Below the pieces are notes generated by a model. The model did not search any database. It saw nothing but the letters and a program-made list of their open reading frames with translations, and was not told the DNA's origin. The position numbers and the translations under genes were made by a program. Below, one piece after another: positions 11,585-23,004 of a DNA stretch of 64,000 nucleotides; position 1 is the stretch's first letter, and each line of letters starts with the position of its first letter. Origin of the DNA: Talaromyces rugulosus (taxonomy: Eukaryota > Ascomycota > Eurotiomycetes > Eurotiales > Trichocomaceae); NCBI RefSeq assembly GCF_013368755.1, contig NC_049562.1, positions 5,704,001-5,768,000 of the forward strand, given 5' to 3'.

Positions 11585-12691
11585 ATGTCTCCTGCAATTG
11601 CAGCGCCCGCCCACTCCCAGCTGGACCCGTCGCTGCAGCTCTTTACAGACCCGTCGTTCGACCCGGCCGATTTCCTCAACGATTCGCTTCCTCCGTTGAC
11701 CTTGTCCAACTCGCAGCCGCATGCCTCGCGAGCGCCGGCCGCCGTGCCCTTGACCGCCCTCTCCTCGCGCATCCAACCCCTCCTCTCTCAGATCGGCTCG
11801 CAGAATGTTCGCCTGTCGAGTATCCTAACCCAAATCACCGATGAAATCTTGCGGAGCGGGGGCCGACTTGCCTATGAAGTCGAAGTCCTGCGCGGCGAAT
11901 CGATCGCGCTCTCAGATGCTTTGGCTGAGAATTTATCGGCCGACATTGCCAGCTTTGCCCCGGGGCTAGCAAATCTAACGGAGCCCGTAAAAGAGGCCAC
12001 AAAAGAGGTTTCAAAGACTACGGAGGAGGCTACAGATGAGAGCGCAGAGGGAACCGCAGAAAAGGTCGTCGCTGAGGAGGATGCTGTTGAAGAAGAAGAA
12101 GAAGAAGAAGACGGAGACGAAGACGCTGCTGCTGGAGAGGAGGATACTGCTACGAGAGAACCACTATTCATTACACAGCTACGGACTCTGAGCAAGGTGC
12201 GCGCACGGCTGGAAGAGGTCGTCCAGACCTTTGGCGATGCCATGGAGTGGCCGCTGCCTCCATCCGAGCTGTCGCTAACCTCGTCCTTTATTTCTGTTTC
12301 GGCACCAGAGGCAGGGTCGGAGAGCTACAGCCGCGAGGAGCGAGGGCAAGAGGTCGCCAAAAAGCTACGCACCGAGATCACCGAGCTGCTCGACAGCAGG
12401 GGGGGCGGCGAGGACGGGCTGGCGGCCGCCACCGAGCGACTGCAACTCCTGCGCACCCTGGGACAAGTGTGGAAAGGGACGTCGGAAGAAAAGGCGCGCA
12501 ATCGCTTCCTCGACAGCCTTGCGAAAAGCGTCGAGGACCGGCGCAGGGCCCTAGACAGCCAACGGGCCAAGAAGAGCCGAGTACCGACGACGCAGGCAGT
12601 AGACGAGGCGTCGGCCAGCGACACGGGGGGGTCTGGTGGAGGGCTGTTTCGCAATCTGCAGCGTATCCGCGACGAAATCTACATGGAGTAG
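11585..12691 (+). CDS. Putative COG7-like Golgi tethering subunit
   Basis: Single-exon gene of 368 residues from the ATG at 11585; the frame is open further upstream, but this ATG follows a pyrimidine-rich leader. The head (LDPSLQLFTDPSFDPADFLNDSLPPLTL) resembles the starts of COG/Dor1-type tethering subunits, where a short FD..DFLN motif precedes helical bundles. The rest is predicted helical (SSRIQPLLSQIGSQNVRLSSILTQITDEI and the RARLEEVVQTFGDAMEWPLPPSEL region), interrupted by a very acidic low-complexity loop near 12093-12150, and ends with LQRIRDEIYME. The COG complex tethers retrograde vesicles within the Golgi; subunit 7 is the best guess but rests on a general resemblance. Alternative: an unrelated conserved coiled-coil protein. 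Confidence 0.6.
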   Translation: MSPAIAAPAHSQLDPSLQLFTDPSFDPADFLNDSLPPLTLSNSQPHASRAPAAVPLTALSSRIQPLLSQIGSQNVRLSSILTQITDEILRSGGRLAYEVEVLRGESIALSDALAENLSADIASFAPGLANLTEPVKEATKEVSKTTEEATDESAEGTAEKVVAEEDAVEEEEEEEDGDEDAAAGEEDTATREPLFITQLRTLSKVRARLEEVVQTFGDAMEWPLPPSELSLTSSFISVSAPEAGSESYSREERGQEVAKKLRTEITELLDSRGGGEDGLAAATERLQLLRTLGQVWKGTSEEKARNRFLDSLAKSVEDRRRALDSQRAKKSRVPTTQAVDEASASDTGGSGGGLFRNLQRIRDEIYME

Positions 12692-13095
12692 ATGTACATG
12701 TATATATATACTACGTATTATAATAATAATGAGCCACATACACATAACTACACAGAATACATAATAAAATACAGCGTAACAGGAGAACCACGGGCCGGAG
12801 TTTCAGCAGCGCTCCACCGTCTTGCGTGGTAAACTCCAGTCTCCAGGGCCAGACCCACCGCCGCCCTGCAAAGCCACGCCGTTTCTCCGCAAGCAGCAAC
12901 TCCTGACCTGTTCCTGACTCTCTCTCTCTCTCTCTCTGCAATCAACACCCATCTCGCTCTCTCGCCCTCGCGTTCTCGCGTCGCCATCTCTTTTTTCCTC
13001 GTCGTCTTCGCCCAGGAAAATGTTCATTCATTGTGTCCAATAAACCACGGCATTGGCCTGTCACTCTCTCTTCGTTCCTGCAAAAACGTTTCACC
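12692..13095. promoter_or_regulatory. Intergenic region and leader of the glycosyltransferase gene
   Basis: Spacer of about 400 bases. It begins with AT-rich 3' sequence of the upstream gene and ends in a pyrimidine-rich leader containing a (CT)9-type run at about 12918-12937, a common feature of fungal promoters and 5' untranslated regions. Confidence 0.45.
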
Positions 13096-14991
13096 ATGGC
13101 CAAGATCAACTGGGAGGCCCAGCGAGTCGTCGTCGGCCATGCAAGGTCCTGGTGGAAAAGGGCAACGCAAAACATAAACATCTCCATCCCTCCGCGTTAC
13201 CGTCCCTCGAGAATCATCTCCTATGCGATCGGCGTGTTCATTCTGTTTCTGGGTTTGATCATCTTCGCATTCATCAAGGTATGTTTGTTGCATCAATACG
13301 CCCCGTGGCATCTGCTCAACTAACACGCTCAAACTCTACAGAGGGGCTCTATCGTCACTACCACCGGGTCCTCTTCCCAATCTTCAACTCCCTCTTATCA
13401 GGATGGCGAGCTACCGAAGGACTTCAACTTACACATCCTTGTGGCCGCGCAGCCAAAGAACCCTGCTTTGTGCCGTACAATCACCTCGGCAATGATCCTC
13501 GACTATCCTTCCTTGACTCTCCTCAAACAGCGCCCCGAGATTGCCGCGAAACCTGCCTCGAAAACCGCCGCCTCGGGCGAGACCCGCGTTGAGAAGGTCA
13601 AATCAATTCTCACCTTTCTCACCAACAACGGCCGCGTCTACGACCACGATCTTGTCTTGATTGTCGATAGCGACGATACTCTGTTCCAGTTACCTCCGGA
13701 TATTCTCATCGAGCGCTACAAAGAAATACATAAACGAAACAATAATCGCCTGAGAAGAAAATACGGCACCAAGTTCATCGGCGAAGGGAAAAACCTTAAA
13801 GAAGTCCCAAAGTATACTCAAAGAGTGCTCTTTGCCGCCAGAAAAGACTGCTCGTCCAACATAACCGATAGCGCAGCATGCGCCAGTGTGCCCCAATCAC
13901 CACTACCTCCAGACATTTACGGGGCAAGAACGGATAAAAAACGCGATGGCACCCAGAATCGCCCGCGATGGCTCGATTCAGGTGTCGTCATGGGCCAGGT
14001 CAACGACCTAGTGCCCCTCTACGAGAAAGTCTTGCAGGATATGAATAAACAGCCGTTGCATTCCAGCGAGCAAATGGTGCTCACTCAGCTGTTCGGAAAT
14101 CAAGAGTATTCCAGGGAAGTTGAAAGACGAAGGTCCAGTAGTGTGCTCAAAGAGTGGCTCTGGGATTCGATCGGCATAGCAGATTATTCCAACATCACCA
14201 ATGTGCGCGCTCGCATACAACCGGGAGCCTGGCATGAATACGGCATGGGACTCGACTATGAGGGACAACTATTCATCAACGCGAGAAAGGCTTCGGGTGA
14301 TATAGAATGGCTAAAATACCGCGACGTTCGAAAGGTGTCTATAGTGCAGGCACAACACGGAGTTCCCAGAGAAGTACGACTGAACCTGCCACTTGACGTT
14401 GAACAAAGCGAGTTGAATCCGTTTAAACAATACAAGCCATCCAGTCCGCAAGTTATCAAGCCTGCGCTCAACACAAGTATCGATGTGCTCCCTCCCTCCT
14501 GGAACTTTACATGGAATGATATTCCACTGGCAACATACATCCAAACCGCTGCGGTCCCGGCAATTGTGCATACGAATGGCGACCAATCACTGCGCCAGGA
14601 CTACTGGCTCACCGCGTGGTTCCATCCATGGGCGCGAGCTTTGCTTCGTAGACATGTGCGGTCTGCCCAAACTGGAGCCACGCAGATTTCTGCGCTGGGC
14701 GCTTCCGACGTGTTGAAAGATCCCGGCAGAAGAGGAGGCATGTGGACCGATAACGACCAGTGGATGAGTTTTGCAGAACTCTGCTCTGGTCACGAAGAGG
14801 TTGTATTTGGCGATGGCTTAGGACCTTGGGGCGACGAGAAGCCGAATACCCGTCCTATTTACAACTTATGGGGCAAATTGATGGCAGGCAAAGGTCCCAA
14901 GTTCAAGAAACTAGGCGAGTTAAGATCGGAAGCTGAAGATATAGAAAGGCTCGAACTTGGAATAGATGATGATGACGATGACGATGAATAA
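13096..14991 (+). CDS. Type II membrane glycosyltransferase of the PLOD/procollagen-type family
   Basis: Two exons, 13096-13278 and 13342-14991, give 610 residues; the 63-base intron has GTATGT, CTAAC and ACAG. The N-terminus is a short cytosolic tail then one membrane segment (about 40-60, YAIGVFILFLGLIIFAFI), the type II layout of Golgi enzymes. The lumenal domain has LVLIVDSDDTLFQLPPDIL (about 165-183), a DxD-type metal/nucleotide-sugar site, then QRVLFAARKDC and PRWLDSGVVMGQVNDLVPLYEKV and a SSEQMVLTQLFG segment, the order seen in the glycosyltransferase domain of PLOD enzymes. Donor and acceptor are unknown. The tail ends in a run of Asp. No hydroxylase domain is present, so this is a stand-alone transferase. 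Confidence 0.75.
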
Positions 14992-15442
14992 GCGCTGTTC
15001 CAAGTTTTCGCAGGCTTTTTCTTTCTCTTTCTTTTTTTCCCCTACACACTCACTTTTCGGTTTGTTATCCATCTCATTTCTGTGTATACTATACATTGCT
15101 ATTGTCTTTGGAACGGCTCTCTAGCTGTTCAGGCGCCAGATACCCTTTGAAACAAAAACACGGTCTACATTTGAGGCTTAAATGTACATAGTCTTATGGC
15201 CTAGAAAAAACGTAAATACGCATGCAAATATTTTTTTTATTATTTTTTTCTATGCTCTCATGTGGTGAAAATCAAAGATATCCCAAGTGCACACCGCCCA
15301 TTCTCCCCGCATAACGAATATTGCCGGCAAAAAAAAAAAACCTAACATCACGATCCCCGCGAGTAACGACAGGAAAATAATTCTCTTGACTTTTCTAATA
15401 TTTATTCTTTTTTAACCCCGAATTAAAAGAGGGCTTTACACA
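14992..15442. other. Intergenic region upstream of RPC9
   Basis: About 450 bases, AT-rich with several T- and A-tracts (for example near 15030, 15230-15250 and 15330). It holds the 3' untranslated region of the glycosyltransferase and the promoter of the next gene. No ORF worth calling. Confidence 0.4.
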
Positions 15443-16198
15443 ATGAAGGTTTGCTTCTCAGGCTCTTCCAAGAGGGAACCCCCACAACTAAACCACAACA
15501 TCAGATCGTCGACCCCCAAACCGCAACTTTGACCAACATCGAAGTCCTATCCTATTTCACAGCAAATCCACCTCGCAAATCTGCTGCAGCACCTCCTGGA
15601 GCCAGGAATTTCGTGCCGAAACCAGACCTTCGAGATCACTGCACCGTTGTCACTGAGGTTTGCTCGCCTCTTGCTCCTTTTTCCCCCGAATGATGATACT
15701 TACCAAAAAAACCCCCTCACCGGCCCATAGATACACAATTATGTCGACCGAATCTCCCCGCATCTATTCGACTACCCTCGCTACACGCAGGAGGGCCAGC
15801 GGCCATTGACGAATACATTCCAACAGCCGTCTACAGACCAACAAGAACCATACATCCAATCGACAGAACCCACGCCGCTAGACAAGGCAATCCCAGCCCT
15901 GATCAAAGAGCTTTTGCCATTCAGCCTAACCAAGGCAGAAGTCATGATGATGATCAACCTTGGCCTCGGACTGAAACGCAAAGAGAAACTGCGCGAGGAC
16001 GAGATGGAGACGGACAAAGGGGAAGAGAACGGTGGCGAAAAGGAAGGGGAAGAAGAGGAGGAGGAGGATGATCTTTTTAAGGATCAACCGATCATGGATA
16101 CCGTCATTGAAGATTTTAGTGAGAGACTGAATGACGAGCAGTTCGTAAGCATTGTGACTATTATGAGGAAACACCTGGGGAAAGAGGAATCGTCTTGA
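15443..16198 (+). CDS. RPC17: RNA polymerase III subunit RPC9/C17
   Basis: Three exons, 15443-15448, 15505-15657 and 15731-16198, give 208 residues. The first exon is only ATG AAG. Splicing gives MK-IVDPQTATLTNIEVLSYF, then VVTE-IHNYVDRISPHL, then FSLTKAEVMMMINLGLGLKR and a C-terminal TVIEDFSERLNDEQFVSIVTIMRKHL. This order (N-terminal SNxEV-like segment, middle, HRDC-like LTKAE domain) matches C17/Rpc9, the stalk subunit that pairs with C25 in Pol III and contacts initiation factors. An acidic Glu run (about 16029-16072) interrupts the HRDC-like domain, longer than in yeast. Both introns use the uncommon donor GTTTGC. Convergent with NOP58. Confidence 0.87.
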
Positions 16199-16514
16199 CG
16201 AGTTTTTTCTCTCTCTCTGTTTATCTTCTTGCATGGCGTTGGGGCTTCGGAAATATCAATTTAATTATGAGTAGTCTGAAGAATAGTTTGAACTGAATTC
16301 CAAATTTTATTCCGGCTAAGTACTTTTTCACCTATGCCATAAGAAAAGAAAAAGAAAACCTTTTTACGCCAAATATGGACCTCGAAATCTCGCCGCAAAT
16401 GCCACCTAAACATAGCAAAAAAAAAAAAAAAAAAGATCACAAGGAAACAAAAATAAAAAGGCAAAAGAAAAGCGAGGTGCAGATATCATACAATAATAAA
16501 ATCACACATCGAAT
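16199..16514. other. Convergent 3' spacer
   Basis: A 316-base AT-rich spacer between two convergent genes, with A-tracts at about 16345-16360 and 16418-16435. No gene seen. Confidence 0.4.
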
Positions 16515-18396
16515 CTACTCCTTGCTCTTCTTCTTCTTCTTTTTCTCGGACTTGTCGTCACCCTCATCTCGGTCCCTCTTTCGCTTCTTGCTCTCGTCCT
16601 TGGCGGCTTTCTTGGCTTCTTTCTTGGCCTTTTTCAGGTCTTTCTTGCTGATAGCAGTTGGGTTTCCATCGGCGTCAAACGAGATCTCGCCCCGTTCGAG
16701 CTTGCGTTGGTATCTCTTGACACTGAGGCCAGCCTTCGCAGCCAGTTTTTCCAAATCAGTCTTGCCGCCCTTCTTGTCTTTCTTGGACGATTTCTTGGTT
16801 TCTTCTTCGCTGGACTCCTCTTCGGCATCGTCCATTTCTTCGTCAGAGTCAGAGCCATCGTCAGACTCGGGCTCTTGGATCGACTTCTTGTCTTTCTTGG
16901 ACTTCTTTTGCGCAGCTGGTTCTTCGTTGCCCGTCAAACCGTCAGCGTCGGCGTTGTATTTCCGAGCCTCGTTGATTTCAAACTTCTGGGGCTGGCCGTT
17001 GGGGGCAATGTTAACCCCGCGGGGTTTCAACGGCTTTCCTTCCATGGCAGCTAGCTTGCGTTCAAGGTTGAATCTGGCTTCAGTGCCCAGAGCGGCCTTG
17101 TCTTCTTCGGTGACATCGTCTTCCCACTCGGCGAGGGCATCCACACGAAGACCAAGAGAAGCCTTGGCGGCCAGAATTCGAGCCATCTTACCCTTGTTCT
17201 TACCAGTCGCCTGTCCAATCAAGGAAGCGTGGTAGATGAGACCGTACTTGGGTGTGTCGTGCTTGGTCTTGAGAGCTCGGAAGAGAGCCTTCTCAGCACC
17301 CAAAATTTGAATCGTGGAAGCCGGGCTCTTGGAAAGGTTCATCAAGCTTCCAGCGTGGGCAATCAACCTAGCGCCAACAAGCTCGCCAACAAGCACCGTG
17401 AGGTTGGGGGCGATGGCAGTCATACGAGCCGTCAAGTAGCTCGACAGCTGTTGGCGGTATTCGGCGAAGCCAACAACCTGCTCAGCCAAAGCTTGGATGT
17501 TGTCCAAATCCTCGGGGCTAATCTCTGTACCCATTGACCGATCGGCAGCATTCTTCACTGCGCCCTCGATTTCCTCGGGGAGAATCTCGCTAAGGTCGGT
17601 GGCTTCGAAATCCGTTCGCATTCCCATCTTCAAGACCACGCGGGCGTATGCGATGTTGTCGTTGATGATCTTAGCCATCTCAGGGAAGTGCCAGCCATAC
17701 CATTCCTTGACGCGCATGGCGTATGTGTTTAACTCCTTGTCCAGATCATCCAGAAGGGCAATGGCCTGAACAATCATGGTATCGATCTTATCAGGGGAGA
17801 ACTTGAGCTTGTGACGAGCCAGAGAGTGCGAAAGACCGAGGGCCATGGCCGACAAATCCTCAGGGACCAGACCAGGGATCAGAGTAGGAATGTGTTCACG
17901 GATAGCGCGGTAAATATCGGCAGTAGAAGAGTCCGCAATGGGCTGAATGTCAAGGCCGGGAAGCTTTCCGATAGCATTGCCTGAGATATGTTAGAAAACC
18001 GCACTTTAGCGCAGCGTTTGTCAAAATCAAACTCACCAAGCTTAGGGTCGGCGACAGCAAGAGACACCTTTTTCTCATCCTTGATCTCGTCCAGAAGGCT
18101 CGCGAGACGGGGGGTGACCTTTCCTTCAATAATAGCAGTCACTTCCTCAAGGGCAGTGGCAGCACTGTCGAATTTCTGGAAGTTTTTCAACTTCAATCTG
18201 CGAAATTATTAGGATTCTGCTACTACGCAAACGACACACCTCGAGATATCCCGTCCGGCGAAAAAACTCACAAGTTCGAAATCCCTTCGGGAGTAGCAGC
18301 CTCGGTAGCGATATCATCACGCTTGAGGAGTTTCTTGTCCTTGGCTTTCAACAGGGCGTAGCCTGCGCTGGTTTCGGTAAGAATAAAGAGCGTCAT
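16515..18396 (-). CDS. NOP58: Box C/D snoRNP core protein NOP58
   Basis: Three exons, 18396-18272, 18197-18037 and 17980-16515, give 583 residues with every junction in phase. The start [24 protein letters not shown] and the following [25 protein letters not shown] are the NOP5 N-terminal domain; a coiled-coil NOSIC part and the Nop domain ([46 protein letters not shown], about 286-330) follow, then the Lys/Glu-rich tail typical of NOP58 (KKE repeats). NOP58 with NOP56 and fibrillarin forms the 2'-O-methylation machinery for rRNA in the nucleolus. Length fits the family. Divergent from the V-ATPase gene with about 335 bases between starts. Confidence 0.95.
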
Positions 18397-18731
18397 TTTA
18401 TACAATTGCGACCCCCGGGCATTCAATCTTTTGGCTGAATTAAAAATACACCACAGCCAGGAACCGTATTGTCGGGGTGGGAGCGCAACAACGGGGGGGG
18501 TTGTAAAAAATTGAAGGAGCTTGACTTTTTTTTTTTTTGGCGCTCAAAAATTTCAAGTCGAGGCGGTAAAAAGCAGTGTGGCCTGTGAGTGGCTGGCGCT
18601 GGCGGTAGTGTGCGGCTTATGTCAGCCGTCTCGGAGCTCCACGTTTGGACGTGCTGCTTGGAGCCGTGGAGCTCTAGACTTCATACGCAGCCCAACTACA
18701 CGCATTATCTCTGGAAATCCAGCCTGCCGAG
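18397..18731. promoter_or_regulatory. Divergent promoter of NOP58 and VMA6
   Basis: A 335-base spacer with poly-G (about 18492-18500) and poly-T (about 18527-18538) runs. It must serve both housekeeping genes. No other gene fits. Confidence 0.4.
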
Positions 18732-20034
18732 ATGGAGGGCCTGTTTTTTAACGTCAATGGCGGGTAAGCACACTCCGGCTCAGCTGGGAAAATACCGTGG
18801 TCTTGGATCCTGACCTCGCCAGGTACCTCGAAGGGATCGTTCGTGGCTACCGCAACAGTCTACTTACTGGCCAGCATTATGGGAACTTGACCCAGTGCGA
18901 GACGGTGGACGGTAGGTTCCCCTATGGTTGCATGGTAACAGTCTCATAGCAGGCCTGACAGTGCCATTTGCAGATGTGAAGCTTCAGCTTGGCCCCGCAT
19001 ACGGAGACTTCCTGGCCTCGCTGCCTCCGAACCCTTCTACCTCCGCGCTCGCGGGCAAGATGACTGAGAAGTTGGTCGCCGAGTTTCGCTATCTCCAAGC
19101 GCAAGCAACAGGCTCGTTTGCCAAGTTTATGGAATATTTGACCTACGGGTACATGATTGACAACGTCGCGTTGTTAATCACGGGCACGTTACACGAAAGA
19201 GATACCCGCGAGCTGCTCGAGCGCTGCCATCCTCTAGGCTGGTTCGAAACCATGCCTGTCCTGTGTGTTGCCACCAATATTGAAGAACTATACAACTCGG
19301 TGCTCGTGGAAACACCATTGGCGCCATACTTCAAGGGCAGCCTGAGCCACCAGGATCTGGACGAACTGAACATTGAAATTGTCCGAAACACATTATACAA
19401 AAACTACCTAGAGGACTTTTATAATTTTGTCACCACGCATCCTGATTTCAAAGGCACCCCGACGCAAGAAGCCATGTCGGAGATTCTTGAATTCGAGGCC
19501 GACCGCCGAGCAATCAACATTACTCTGAACTCGTTTGGAACCGAGCTATCTAAACAAGAGCGAAAGAAACTCTACCCGGAGTTTGGAAAACTGTACCCCG
19601 AGGGTTCGTTGATGCTTTCAAGGGCGGATGATGTAGAGAACGTTGCCCTCGCTGTTAGCGGGGTAGGAGACTACAAGACATTTTTCGATGCCGTCGGGCT
19701 GGCCCAGGGCGGTGCTGGCATGTCTGGAGGAGCAGGCTCTGATGGAAAGAGCCTGGAAGACTTGTTCTATCAGAAGGAGATGGAGCTGTGCAAAGTTGTC
19801 TTCACACGGCAATTCACAGTTTCTATTGTATACTGTTGGGTAAAACTACGGGAACAGGTGAGCCGATTCTCGGCTAACAAGCCATTTTCTTTTATATTAT
19901 ATATATATATATATATGGATCTGCTAGGACTTGCTAACACTTTCCCATAGGAAATCCGCAACATCACCTGGATTGCCGAGTGTATTGCGCAGCACCAAAA
20001 GGAAAGGATAGGAAACTACATTTCTGTTTTCTAG
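18732..20034 (+). CDS. VMA6: V-type proton ATPase subunit d
   Basis: Four exons, 18732-18763, 18823-18911, 18974-19857 and 19951-20034, give 362 residues. The spliced start reads MEGLFFNVNGGYLEGIVRGYRNSLLTGQHYGNLTQCETVDDVKLQLGPAYGDF, diagnostic for subunit d (Vma6), and later GYMIDNVALLITGTLHERD and the C-terminal EIRNITWIAECIAQHQKERIGNYISVF agree. The subunit caps the c-ring and couples the V1 central stalk to Vo, in vacuolar and Golgi membranes. Introns carry good signals (the last has TTGCTAACAC). The frame runs past the last donor for about 30 codons, so the unspliced version would end in a spurious tail. Confidence 0.95.
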
Positions 20035-20865
20035 TCTCGATAGGCACATTTATCTGCTTGTTACCCTTTTTTTTCCCCTTTCATGTTAAACACGTTGATT
20101 CTGTCGAATATGACAAGCCAGAGGTTGCATAAAACTTCAGAATATTATTATAATTAGTAGTAGCGTAACAGCAATCACCCTTATCCTAAAATTGGCCGAG
20201 TCTGCAGTAAAAGTTACCATGCTACAGCGTAGTTCTTCATATAAAATGTCACTTCCCAACAGCACGAGTTCGGAAGGACTGGGGAATAGAAGACATCAGG
20301 TATGAGACTCAACTAGTTCACCGTGCTAGCGGTCATATTGATAGCGAGATTATCCCCACGTGGGCTTCATTAAAAGCAGCCTCGCTAATTTTATGCTCCG
20401 TACTCTGGTCGATCCTCGCCGGTCCTCACTGATCAGCTTGGCCTTCGCTTGAGCCGCTGTCAATGCTTCGAACCTTGAGCATACCGTAGAAGTCTGCACG
20501 CCGCTCTGCACTTGTTTGAGGAATTAGGATTGCAGGAGTAGTGCTTAGTGTCATTCGAATAGTTGCTCATGTCAAGTCTTAGCCTATTTGAGGTTGTTGG
20601 AAGGGCGATTCTGGCTAGGTCCAACGTGAAGCATCAACTGTGTCTTGAAACTTATCAACGGACTCGCTCAACCAGACTCCATCCCTGAACAGAGGGTGAT
20701 GCCTATATATACTGCTAATTGGCATTTTAGACGATTCCAATTTATGAGTGTTCTATATTCTGAAATATTTTCTTTGCTGCTTGCCACTTCTAATAGGCGT
20801 TGCACCGCATCATGACATATTTGGTGACGACAACTCTGCTCCCAGGTAAGGGTCCATCACAACTG
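20035..20865. other. Convergent intergenic region
   Basis: About 830 bases between the V-ATPase subunit and the regulator, both of whose 3' ends face it. No ORF above background and no recognisable RNA gene. Base composition is mixed and not repetitive. Confidence 0.4.
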
Positions 20866-22669
20866 TCATAACGGAATCCTGACCGCTTGTCTGGTCTCCA
20901 AAAGCCGCAGATAATGAGCTATTAACATAGAAATCAGCGATTGAGACCTAGAACTTGCTCCGTAACACCGGCAAATAAGGGGGCGCTACTCACTGGCTGC
21001 TCGCCATCTCTGACTGACAAATTCTAGGGCTTCTTTTAGCTCATCGATTTCTTTATCCCATTTGGATGGTTCAGCATTATAAGCAAGGAAGACGTGCACC
21101 ACGGCGGTTCGATAAAGCCAATCTAGTGCAAGAGGGGGGAATTTGTCTAGGCTCCCCCATCCGTTTCGGAATCTCTCAAAATGGCCCAGTGTCTTCACTA
21201 AAACCTCTTGAATTGAATGTTGCGACTGTTTCCTGCCATCCTCGGTCAAGGACTCATGTGGCTCGGATAAATACGCTGTATGGAGGAGTAAAACCGAACT
21301 TCTTCAAAGTCAGCCAGGTACTCTGCCTTGTGGTTGCTGGCTACGTGACTCAACCTGTAACAAATAGCAATTGAAGAGAGGCAGCAGATGTTCCGCTCTC
21401 GTTCTTCGAATGAGGCAAGATGCTCCAATGCGAATATTGTTCTCTCCAACTGTGCGATATTGTCCAGGTCTAGGCGCAATACCTCTTCACAACTTGAGAT
21501 GTGTCGGAATACCTGGCTGAGAAGGTTGACAGCTTGGGCTAAGCGGGCGTATCGACCATTTTTCAGGCTTGGTATTGACAAGACATTCTGCGATTGGTTT
21601 TCGGGCAGTATCTGGAGAGTAACGGCTTTCAGCTCGCACATAAATGTTGAGAAAAAACGCCACCTACCCCTTGGTCCCAGGCATCATCATCTACCGGTAG
21701 TATGGAGTTCGCATTAGGATCAGGTCTGCAGAGGTGGCGTCCCCGGAAGCCAATGTTTATTGAACTAGGCTGCTCAGTAATTTTTCTTGGGGGCACAGAA
21801 TCGCACCATACTTACCGGTCCAAGATGAGAATCGCCCACCATATGCGGTTTCGCTCCTCCTGCTCAATCCATGCTTTGCCTTGAATTGGTAGTGGCTCAT
21901 TGATGCCCAGAGCAGTCGCATAGCGCGCACAGGTAGAGATGGTAGTGAAGGCGCCAGGGAAAATGGCATGGCCCATCTCGTACATGGCGACCAAGATTGC
22001 CGACTGAACAGTGTAGATGCTTAGGTGTCCCGCCATTTCCATACGAAGATGGAATTCCTTGAGGACGGCATATATCTCCGAGCACACATTTGCCTCTTGG
22101 GGGCACGAGAGGACCAGCTTCATGGCCAGTAGGATAGATGTGACGCCATGATCAGCGTCCTGTAGAGAGTTTATCAACGATCCATAGAACCGGATTCGAG
22201 AGATGATTGGCATCCAACGGTGAGCGGTTTTGAAATACTGTGCCGCCAACGCTTTTTTGGAGTCATTATCACCCAAACAACCCTCTACTTGGGGAGGAAT
22301 GGGTAGTTGACAACGGGGTGTAACCAGCGGCGCGCAGCAGTTGAAGAGAGCTGGATCAAGGAAAAAGGCCACGGGAAAGTCGTTTCTCAGGGCTTGCTTG
22401 CTAACGGCGGCGCTGGGATCGGGCTCCGAATGTTGGTTCTCAATAACGTGATGTGTAAGTTGGTAAGAACATGAACGACGTCCACTGCGCGCCGATGGTT
22501 AGCGCTGGCTCTGGGCGGTTACCATGGACGCATACTACCGAATACAAAGGCGGCACTCTGGCAGCTCTCGTGTACATTTCCTCTTTCGAAGCTTGCATGA
22601 CTCACAAGACCGCGTCGCCAGCCTGCTACCGACCGGCGGAAGATTCGCATTGCGCTGTTCCGTTGTCAT
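20866..22669 (-). CDS. Zn2Cys6 transcription factor with fungal-specific regulatory domain
   Basis: Six exons, 22669-22539, 22484-21816, 21764-21668, 21611-21300, 21252-20994 and 20918-20866, sum to 1521 bases and 506 residues, all in phase. The zinc cluster is split by the first intron: CESCKLRKRKCTRELPECRLC, then IRRGRRSC supplies the sixth cysteine. The regulatory domain follows (about 130-330: MYEMGHAIFPGAFTTISTCARYATALGI, RNRIWWAILILDR, INIGFRGRHLCRP, LPVDDDAWDQG) with the usual tail WRAATHYLRLLETR. The fourth donor (GTTCGG) is weak and could be placed otherwise. Fragmented ORFs in this stretch would give only pieces. Targets are unknown; the divergent tautomerase is the obvious candidate. 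It starts 335 bases from that gene. Confidence 0.85.
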
Positions 22670-22697
22670 CTCGTGTCTTGTCTTGGGTCGATGGAGT

Positions 22698-22777
22698 CCG
22701 CAAAATGCGGATTATTTCACAATTCGAGGCACGCCCGCAAATTTCCCGCAATACCGCGTTTGCGGCCGCACATGCGG
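22698..22777. promoter_or_regulatory. Cluster of inverted CCGC/GCGG repeats (candidate zinc-cluster binding sites)
   Basis: Three inverted repeats lie between the divergent starts of the regulator and the tautomerase: CCGCAAAATGCGG (22698-22710), CCGCGTTTGCGG (22754-22765) and, directly abutting, CCGCACATGCGG (22766-22777). Single CCGCAA copies sit near 22735 and 22746. CGG half-sites in inverted arrangement are classical targets of Zn2Cys6 dimers, and CCGCA also resembles the AlcR core. That the adjacent regulator binds them is inference. Confidence 0.7.
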
Positions 22778-23004
22778 TAAACATCCACCACCTGCTGTAC
22801 CTACTTCAGGTCATAATCTGGCATGCATGGCATATGAGTATTCTTGCGGTGGTCCAATGGTTGCAAGGCACCAATATAGCATGGGCTGCTCCAGTATATA
22901 TATCTCGTTGCACTCTCCTCCATTCCTGTTTCCAGCTCTTCGCTTCAGATCATCTCTCAGTTCACATGATTGTTCAAAGTCTTTCACATCGTACTTGACA
23001 AACG

